From Verticillium longisporum (Eukaryota > Ascomycota > Sordariomycetes > Glomerellales > Plectosphaerellaceae), in the NCBI GenBank assembly GCA_019188255.1, contig JAETXT010000011.1:62001-126000 (forward strand): a stretch of 64,000 bases of DNA. The letters are read 5' to 3'. The stretch's first letter is position 1; every line of letters begins with the position of its first letter. This document shows positions 57,002 through 64,000 of this stretch, piece after piece. The position numbers and the translations under genes were made by a program. The notes below the pieces were generated by a model. The model worked only from the letters and a program-made list of their open reading frames with translations. It ran no database searches and was not told where the DNA came from.

Positions 57002-57985
57002 ATGTTCCTCCAACGATCCGCCATCACCGCCGCCCGCCGCGTGGCCGTCGCCCCCTGGCGAAGCGCGCCTTCACGACGTCCTTCATCCAGCGTACGAACT
57101 TCAATTGGCCTCCTTCCAGATCCGGAAGGGGGCCGTCACGCCACGTCGGAACAGCTGGGCTAACCAAGCTTTCTTTGCCTTTCTAGGTGACGCCGTCAAG
57201 TCTGCCTCTGCCGCCGCCGAGGTCAGGGCCGTCAACCCTTCCAAGACGTTCTCCCGTGAGACTCCTACCGCTGCCGACATTAATTGAGGACACGACTGGT
57301 CTGGAATTCGTTGTTGCGCGACCAGGCGCTGGCTGCACTGCTTTTCAGGCCACAGCCCTGCGTCGCCAACCACGTTCCACACACCATGTCCTCGACGATC
57401 AAAAGATGAACAGAGCTGACGTTATCTTCTTTCGCGCAGAGGTCAAGACCGAGGACGACCTCATTGGCCCCGGTGCCCAGGCCGGCTCCATCCCCACCGA
57501 TCTCGAGCAGTCCACTGGTCTCGAGCGTCTCGAGATTCTCGGAAAGATGGAGGGTGTCGACATCTTCGACATGCGCCCTCTCGATGCCTCGCGCACCGGT
57601 ATGTGATGTTACGGTGGACACTTGTTGGGCAGAAACGGCTGCTGACCGATTATACAGGCACCATGGAGAACCCCATCAGCGTCCGCTCCGCTGGTGACGA
57701 GCAGTACCTTGGCTGCACCGGCTCTCCCGCCGACTCCCACGTCGTCAAGTGGCTGACGGTACGTGACACATCGAGCAGCGATGCGTCTCGGTATGCAATT
57801 GCTAATCACAAGCGTACTAGATCTCTCGCGAGCGCCCCATCGAGCGTTGCCCCGAGTGCGGCAGCGTCTACAACATGGAGTACGTCGGTCCCCAGGACGA
57901 CGGCCACCACCACGACCACCACCACGGCCACGAGGACGTCAAGACCTTTGCCGACTTCATCAAGCCCGAGTACCGCTACCTTTAA
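57002..57985 (+). CDS. COX4: Cytochrome c oxidase subunit IV (yeast COX4 type), first exon frameshifted
   Basis: Nuclear-encoded, zinc-binding subunit of mitochondrial complex IV on the matrix side. Five exons: introns at 57092-57186, 57256-57439, 57599-57657 and 57759-57820; 194 residues after one correction. The first exon encodes a targeting peptide (MFLQRSAITAARRVAVAP) but goes out of frame in the CCCCC run at 57051-57055; a sixth C gives LAKRAFTTSFIQRDAVKSA and makes all later phases agree. The mature part is typical: KTEDDLIGPGAQAGSIPTDL, LERLEILGKMEGVDIFDMRP, DEQYLGCTGSPADSH and the zinc ligands in ERPIERCPECGSVYNMEY. A His-rich segment precedes the end FADFIKPEYRYL. Since this subunit is normally essential for respiration, a missing base in the assembly is the likeliest explanation. 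Confidence 0.92.
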
Positions 57986-58464
57986 AGGGCCAAATGGGGA
58001 GGCGTTGAATTTGGTTCACCTGGAGCGAGCAAGCAGAGACGATGTGTCGTCGGGGTCGGGTCAGGTATGGCGCGCGGTGCAGCGGGGAGACGGGGTAGGT
58101 GCTCTTGGGGATGAAGTGAGCACGCTCAGCCTATGTGTGTAGAATACCTCGACGGGCCGCTGTATAGAAATTCTTTTTTTGTTCCCACCCCATCCGCCAC
58201 CGATTTGCGAATTACCGCCCGACTGCGCGTCGTTGCAAGCCACGAATCGCGTCATCGCCGTGTGTGACTATGGTTGTCGGCTTAATTTGCTTTACGCTCT
58301 AGATTTTTTGAGGGGGATTTGTTTGAGGCAAAGCCGCGATATCCGGGTTGTCGCTCGCGAGCTTCATCTACGGCTTCACCAAGATAATTAAAAAAAAGCA
58401 GCGATTTGCTAAGGCCATCAGCCCCCCGGCCTCTTGTGCTGGGGCGCATATCTCAAAAGTGGCC
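57986..58464. other. Convergent 3' intergenic region
   Basis: About 480 bp between the COX4 and DUF4604-like stop codons. No gene seen. Confidence 0.6.
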
Positions 58465-58989
58465 TTACTCCGGATCGAAGCTTAACTTGATCTTCTTCGC
58501 CTTTTTCTTCGGCTTGTCTTTGGCTGAGGCCTTGCTCCGCGCGGGGTCTTCTATGTCCAGCTCGTCTTTTCTCGTGGGCACGCCATTGTCTTTTTTTTCG
58601 TCATCTGCGCCCACGATCTTGCCCACTTTGCGTTTCCTCCCGGCGCCGATGCCGGCTACCTTTTCCTTCTCCCGCTCTGCCGCTGTCTCGGCATCTTTGC
58701 CAGCCGCTGTCGACGCATCGTCAGGTGCTTGTGAGTCGCTGTTCGGCCCGTCATGGTCATTACGGTCGTCATCGATGGTCACGACGTTGCCGTTCTCGTC
58801 CACGACCAGGGGCTGGTCCTCTGCCTCCTCGCTGGCGGACCGTTTCTTGATGGCGCGCCGCCTGCCAGCGAGGATGGGGTCTGGCCCGGCAGATGCGTCT
58901 CCCCGGGATTGGGCGTGGAGGGCACGGAGAAAGGGTGGGAGATCGGACGAGTAGGAGAGCGACTTGGCGTTGATCTTGGGTTCGGGCAT
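58465..58989 (-). CDS. Small charged protein, DUF4604-like
   Basis: Single exon, 174 residues. The N-terminus (INAKSLSYSSDLPPFLRALH) and the short C-terminal motif (KKKAKKIKLSFDPE) frame a low-complexity, Lys/Asp/Glu-rich middle with DGPNSDSQAPDD and GAGRKRKVGK. The two ends match what I remember of the DUF4604 family, which is conserved in eukaryotes and has no assigned biochemical role. The Lys/Arg clusters suggest a nuclear location. I chose the ATG at 58989 because the conserved N-terminal block starts directly after it. It converges with COX4. Confidence 0.75.
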   Translation of the reverse strand: MPEPKINAKSLSYSSDLPPFLRALHAQSRGDASAGPDPILAGRRRAIKKRSASEEAEDQPLVVDENGNVVTIDDDRNDHDGPNSDSQAPDDASTAAGKDAETAAEREKEKVAGIGAGRKRKVGKIVGADDEKKDNGVPTRKDELDIEDPARSKASAKDKPKKKAKKIKLSFDPE

Positions 58990-59871
58990 GTCGAGGGCTG
59001 CTGTCAGGGACGTTGTTGGCCTGCTGGGGCGTCAGGGCGCCGACGATCTGAGTGGCGTTCGGGGACGTCTGGCGGGGGTCTGAGGTCCCCGTAGTAGGGC
59101 GGCCCTGGCAGTCTTTTTGTTTTTCTTCCACTTTTCACCGCAAGTGCGAGACATGCGACTCCTGGCGTCGTTCGTTGAATGATGTGCTTTTAGTGTCGTG
59201 ATGCTACCTGTCGGCGGGGTGGTGTCTGTCTGCGTGTGGTGCGCGCGCTACCTGGTTTCGGGGAGCGGAGGTACCTTTCGGCAAAAAACCAATCCGTCGA
59301 GGTACCCCAAGGGACCTGGGGACGACATCAGTCAGCGCATTAGCGCCCCCAGTAATGCCCGGAAGGGAGACTGTGCACAGCGCACCGTCCCGTCTGGTTT
59401 AGCGGGAAGGCCAAATCGGTCCAGCCTCGACAGATCAACGACTGCCGCCTTTCCTCCTTCTCCACCACAGCGCTTCGCCAGCTGGCGTGTAGTACCAAGG
59501 AGGCTTCTACAAACAAGTATGAGCAACTTGGTCCATCCGAGTTTCGCAATTCATGCCCTCTTCCAGATCCACGGTTGCCAAGAAGCCACGCAGACCAACC
59601 AAGCAAGGACCATGATGCATCCTCGCTTGCCCTGCAACCTCCTGGACAACACAGGAACCCTACCCCGCTCGCCCCTTCGAAGCCGAGTGTATCCGGGCTT
59701 CGAAAAGAACCTTCGAGGCTTCGCGTCCCAATGAGCTGGAGTTGTTCCCCCCCCAGCTGAAAGGCAGGCCAAGTCTACCTGCTGCAGGCCGCGCGGCGCC
59801 GGCCGGCGGGGTGGTGTTTTGCGGGAGGAGAGATGGCCCGGCCCGGGGGCTTATTTTGGGCTTTTTACTGC

Positions 59872-59886
59872 GGGGGGGGGGGGGGG
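59872..59886. repeat. G15 homopolymer
   Basis: Fifteen consecutive G residues, close to other G/C-rich runs. Its exact length is probably unreliable. Confidence 0.85.
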
Positions 59887-60280
59887 CCTTGGGAGGTGGA
59901 GGAGACACGGAGAGAGATTGATGTGAGATGTGAGAGGTCACACCAGAACAAGGCCTAGCCTGACAGCAGCCCCCGCGGCCCTCCCTTTGCAGTACCTTGG
60001 AGACAGACGCCTCTTACTCCTTGCTGCAGATGGAAATGCAGCCTGTTTCCAACAGAGACTTTGAGAGGAATGGGGAGGGCCAGCGGAAAAAAACTCCGCA
60101 GGGTCACGCGCGACGTACGAACCAGCTGGCGATTGGTTAGGCGTCCATGCCAGCCCAGTCTCTCGCTCACCACTTCTCACCATGGATGGGAGGACCTTGG
60201 GGATGGATGACATGGCATCGAGCTTCTGCTTACGGACTCTGGTTCCCTCGCCGCCTCCCTGTCTGCTGTTGAGATCATGA

Positions 60281-60297
60281 TGCTGCTGCTGCTGCTG
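60281..60297. repeat. TGC trinucleotide run
   Basis: About five and a half TGC units outside supported coding sequence. Confidence 0.85.
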
Positions 60298-62013
60298 AGC
60301 GGCTCGGAGTCGGCCGCGTCGATGGCCGAGCGAGGGGGTAGCAAGCCTCGCAAATCACTAGTGGCGAGCGCGCTGGCTGAGAAAGGGACGATCGCAATGG
60401 CAGACGGACTGCCCACGCACATCCTAAACAACAGACAAGCCCGTTGTCGTCGTTTCAACTAGCTGGTTCTCGACCCTCCATCACATCGCGATTGAAGATT
60501 ATCGAATACGTGGGGCGTCGAGTTTGGCCGAATGATCAGCAGTCAATTCATTCACTAGCAGCCAGAGTGAATCACTGGTGCATGGGCGCCGCTCTCTTCT
60601 CTCATTCTGTTGCACGACCAACGAACAGCACCTTCTCCTGAGACCTCAGCCTCTCGAGACGCGTGCTCTGATTCACCTTGTCCTGCTGCCTCTCTCACTC
60701 TCACTCTCCATTCCCAACTGGGAAAGGTTGGAGGTGATAGACACAATCGTGAACAGCGAGTGGCGCATGCTGCTGGACGACCCGATGTCGTGGGACCACT
60801 CACACCAGGCAGGGCAAACCACAGGAGAAGCAATGTTTGCCTCGATTACCACATGGAAATGAGCGATTGAAACGCTGACTGACTGGACTGGCCTCTTCTT
60901 TTCTCTCTTTTCCTCCCCTTTATCACCATGCTTGCTGCTGCTGCTGTGCTGGAATGGTGAGGCTGGACCACACGCCCCCTCCCAAGCATGTCCCGGTCTG
61001 CACCGCCCCAGCAGAAGGCTACTGCATGCCTCTTCCCACAGTCATGCGACAAGTTCGGGTCTCTGATGATCAGTCTTTTTTGTCGTACGCTAGCAACGTA
61101 CCACCGTGTGGACAGACAGCATTGAGAGCTGGACCAACGAGGGGGTGGGCCATTGTCTTGCTCTTTTCATCGATCGAGGCAAAAAAGAGAATGATCATCG
61201 AAGGGAATCCCGAAGGGCTAGGACCCATCTGAGGTCGCCGATGCTTGGCTAAGAAGGCAACCATCATCATCACTGTTTGCTTAATTCTTCGAAGGCTCTT
61301 CTCAGTCGACTGGCCTTCACTTCTTCAGCGCGATGCCGCATCAGCTCCACTCACTCGTGGACAGCACACACCCATCTAGTCCATGGACCCTTGATGAGGG
61401 ACTTTGGATCGCTCCAGATCAGACCCCTCTTGATCGAACCTCACACGTGCCCCCTTTCCTCGTGAGACTCACAAGCAACCTGCAAAAGTGTGTTTCTTTC
61501 TCCATGCTGCTCAGGCCGTGTTCCGGCCCTGGACCAAGACATGGCCAAACACACACACCCACGAACTCCGGTGCATCGCGGCCTGGGAGGGCCTGGGGGC
61601 CTCTCTGGGTTGCATTTCCCCGTCAACCCCAGACCGGGGGAAGAGCATGACCAGGGGGCATATGCGGTACGAGCATCCCTTGAAGCCTCCCATTCGTCTC
61701 TCGGCCACCTACCCCAGGCCTCGTCACTGCGCGCTGGCGCACAACCCCTGCCACCTGGAGATGCCGCTTAGCCTAGCACAGCTTAGGGGAGGGGGGGAAG
61801 CAGGCAGAGGATGAGAGGCGAGAAATGGGAGATCACCGCGACCGACGGGGCGGAACCGTCCCTTCCCTTTCGCCTCGAGGGCCCGCACCCCCTCCCCCCT
61901 TGTCTACCTGGCCTCGTGCATACGCAAAAGGCCGGGGAAAGCGAGGGGAGGGGGTGAATAAATAGATTGTTTGAATGGCCTTTGCATCGAGTCTGGGGTG
62001 GGAGAGGAGAGAA

Positions 62014-62031
62014 AGAGAGAGAGAGAGAGAG
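62014..62031. repeat. GA dinucleotide microsatellite
   Basis: Nine AG/GA units in a purine-rich stretch upstream of the last gene. Confidence 0.9.
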
Positions 62032-62727
62032 CGGGAGAGCGTGACTGGCGAGCTGCTGGTGTCTAGCATGAGCAAACCATCTGGTACTTACGTCTGCTGT
62101 CACCCTCTTACGTCGTCCATCCTGACCTCTCACCACCTTCTCGCACACAGTCTCTGTCACCATATACACACCCACACACACACATACGCACACGCAGACC
62201 AGACCTACAACATCCACGTTGAACAAAAGGAGACTGGGAAACTTGACGGCACCGGTTGTCACACCGTCATACAGCCACATTCTTGGGGGGGTGGTTGATA
62301 CTCGCAGTCGGCTTGTCAAGCAGAACAAAACTCCACAGCGGCTTCTCTGTCGCCTGCACCCACCCGAGCGGGGAGTGCACTTGCTGCACCCTTCCCACAC
62401 CTACACGATTGCAGTGGTAGGGTGTCACGAAACTCAAAGACTGCTCGATTTAGCGTCTTGCATCTCACGGCTACGCCCTCCTTGAGGATCGCCGGCTGGA
62501 TCCCATCCCGAAGAAGAGATCTGGAACTATACAGCTAGCTTGCCGGCCACTTCGATCGCCTTTTCCACGACGATTTCGACAGGTCCCGTCCCGATCCTGG
62601 TTGTGACACACCTTACGACCAGGCAATAAATATGCCGGTGCGAGCGCTGTGCTCCCTCGTCCGCGTCGACCTTTCCTTCTCCCTCCTGGCATAGCAAGTC
62701 GGACGGACTTGTGGTACGGCCAACACC

Positions 62728-64000
62728 ATGGTGGCTGATGTTGAAGTTGGCGGTCCGCTTGGCCATGGTTCGCTCGGCGCTCTGGGGCCGTGGCCTCTGC
62801 TGGCCAACGTCCGCGACCCTCGCAGCCTCGACTTCCAGATGGAGCCCCCGTCACCACCGATCCCGCAGCTCTGCCATGACGCCATGTGCACGATACACCG
62901 ACACAACCAGGCTGCCACATTAGCCAACGGCGGACTGTCCAGTTTCTCGTCGGCGTCAGGCGGTGGTCGAGCGTCCTCGCAACCGTCGCCCCTGCCGTCG
63001 CCGCCGTCATCTCAGATCTCGTTGGACGATGACCCGTTGAAACTCGATGACGATCCTTTGCTGCCGACGACGGCCTTTTCGTTCCAGCCCTCATTGCCCC
63101 CGGCGCAGTTTGACTTTCTCCCACCGGCGTCACAGCAGGCGCCGCGCGCGAGGCCGCCGTCGAAACGGTGCCGGGCTCGCAGCGACGTCGACGGCCCCCA
63201 CACGGCCGAGCTCAGCTGCAAGAAGCGCCGGCTGCGGACGCAGCTCATCACGAGCCGGCTGTCGCAGCCCTTTTCGCAGCCGGCGACGCACATCATCAAC
63301 CGCGACGCCGCCGCTGCCGGCGACAAGCGGTTCATCAAGCTCGCCGCCGAGGCCGAGTCCAACAACCTCAGTCCCAGCACGCAGAGCCCCATCGTGCGCC
63401 GCCCCGCCGTCATGAACAGGGTCCGTCTGCGCCTGCGCGGCGAGGTCGTGTCAGAGCGGAGCAACGTCTTCATGGCCGGCACGACGACGACGACGACAGC
63501 GGCGGCGGCGCAGGCGGCCTGGATGCAGCGCGAGCAGCAGGCCGGCACGGGTGGGCGGTTCCTCGCCGTTTCCGTGCCTGGAGCGGCGCAGCCGGGCGCG
63601 AGGCCACCTGCCAACAGGATCATCCTGATCAGGGCGGGCGGGGGTGGGGGCGGCCATGATGCGTCGTCGTCGCACGGACAGATGCGGACGCCGATTCCGT
63701 CGGCGTTGCGAGCGGTCGACACGCTCGTCGGGCGAAGCACCGCGGTGCCGGCGGCGAGACAATGTCGCTCGCCCGTGCTGGGGCCCACGGATGCCAGCGT
63801 CGAGGAGGTGGGTGAGGATGAGGAGATGGCGTTCCCCGAAGACATGGGGCGGTACGGCTCGGCTGATGACGACGACGACGACGATGCTGGGGACGTATAT
63901 TCTGACTTTGGGGCCATCTTTGGCGGGCCGAGAGAGGGGGACTTCTCGGACGACGACGAGCACTCGTACGAGGAGTGCCTGGACGAGCTGGATGGCATAT
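62728..64000 (+). CDS. Unrecognised, probably nuclear protein (3' partial)
   Basis: Open frame of 424 codons from the ATG at 62728 (context CACCATGG) to the window edge, with no stop, so the gene continues beyond. Features in order: a Pro/Ser-rich N-terminus (MEPPSPPIPQLCHDAM); a low-complexity linker; a basic block (CKKRRLRTQLITSRLSQPFS) followed by PATHIINRDAAAAGDKRFIKLA at about 165-205, the most conserved-looking part; a run of Thr and Ala (TTTTTTAAAA); a Gly-rich stretch; and an acidic tail (DEEMAFPEDMGRY, a run of Asp, DFSDDDEHSYEECLDEL). The KKRR cluster fits a nuclear localisation signal. Codon use is strongly GC-ending, as in the dehydratase and lactonase genes, which supports real coding. 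I do not recognise the family. Confidence 0.75.
   Translation, partial: MVADVEVGGPLGHGSLGALGPWPLLANVRDPRSLDFQMEPPSPPIPQLCHDAMCTIHRHNQAATLANGGLSSFSSASGGGRASSQPSPLPSPPSSQISLDDDPLKLDDDPLLPTTAFSFQPSLPPAQFDFLPPASQQAPRARPPSKRCRARSDVDGPHTAELSCKKRRLRTQLITSRLSQPFSQPATHIINRDAAAAGDKRFIKLAAEAESNNLSPSTQSPIVRRPAVMNRVRLRLRGEVVSERSNVFMAGTTTTTTAAAAQAAWMQREQQAGTGGRFLAVSVPGAAQPGARPPANRIILIRAGGGGGGHDASSSHGQMRTPIPSALRAVDTLVGRSTAVPAARQCRSPVLGPTDASVEEVGEDEEMAFPEDMGRYGSADDDDDDDAGDVYSDFGAIFGGPREGDFSDDDEHSYEECLDELDGI

Larger units (their letters stand above)
58990..62727. other. 3.7-kb intergenic region with simple repeats
   Basis: Contains a G15 run (59872-59886), a TGC run (60281-60297), a GA run (62014-62031), a CA-rich stretch near 62.16-62.2 kb and an AGGTACCT palindrome at 59269-59276. 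Sequence from about 61.8 kb onward is pyrimidine- or purine-rich and may be a long leader for the gene starting at 62728. No open frame shows a domain. Confidence 0.55.

Overview
The window reads as nuclear DNA of a filamentous ascomycete, most likely a Sordariomycete. Genes are split by short introns (about 48-110 nt, a few to 270 nt) with GTRNGT donors, CTAAC/CTGAC-type branch sites and YAG acceptors. The gene set is fungal: a chitin synthase, CBM18 chitin deacetylases, a Crh-type GH16 enzyme, a GT15 mannosyltransferase, the sorting nexin Mvp1, mitochondrial uL15 and cytochrome c oxidase subunit IV. I support 19 protein-coding genes. I found no rRNA, convincing tRNA, CRISPR array or full-length transposon. 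Two genes run off the window ends.

Layout. 1-4.1 kb: the 3' part of a gene with a 25-copy hexamer (Gly-Glu) repeat, then a WD40-like gene with an internal stop. 4.3-19.1 kb: a polysaccharide locus of two CBM18/NodB chitin deacetylases flanking a divergent chitin-synthase-like GT2 enzyme, all on the minus strand, followed by a plus-strand UDP-N-acetylhexosamine-type 6-dehydrogenase. 19.6-28.2 kb: a GPI-anchored protein of unknown function, MVP1, uL15m and a Crh-type GH16 transglycosylase. 31.4-42.8 kb: two single-SANT/Myb proteins transcribed away from each other across a 9-kb stretch without a gene. 42.8-45.1 kb: a 279-bp AT-rich element with perfect 30-bp terminal inverted repeats. 45.1-64 kb: a dihydroxy-acid dehydratase with an 8-nt microexon, a Kre2/Mnt1 mannosyltransferase, a secreted lactonase-like propeller, a relative of the first gene, COX4, a DUF4604-like protein and the start of an unrecognised nuclear-looking protein.

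How the genes may work together. The 4.3-19.1 kb locus is the most interesting part. A processive GT2 synthase, an enzyme predicted to oxidise UDP-GlcNAc or UDP-ManNAc to the uronate, and two secreted chitin-binding deacetylases are together enough to make a modified chitin-like polymer carrying uronic acid and free amino groups. That is inference from gene content.

Quality caution. Seven of the 19 genes carry one frame-breaking change. Four are best explained by one missing base in a G or C run; one of these is in COX4, normally needed for respiration. Three are single in-frame stop codons. Assembly errors are likely for at least the homopolymer cases, so these genes should not be called pseudogenes without read support.
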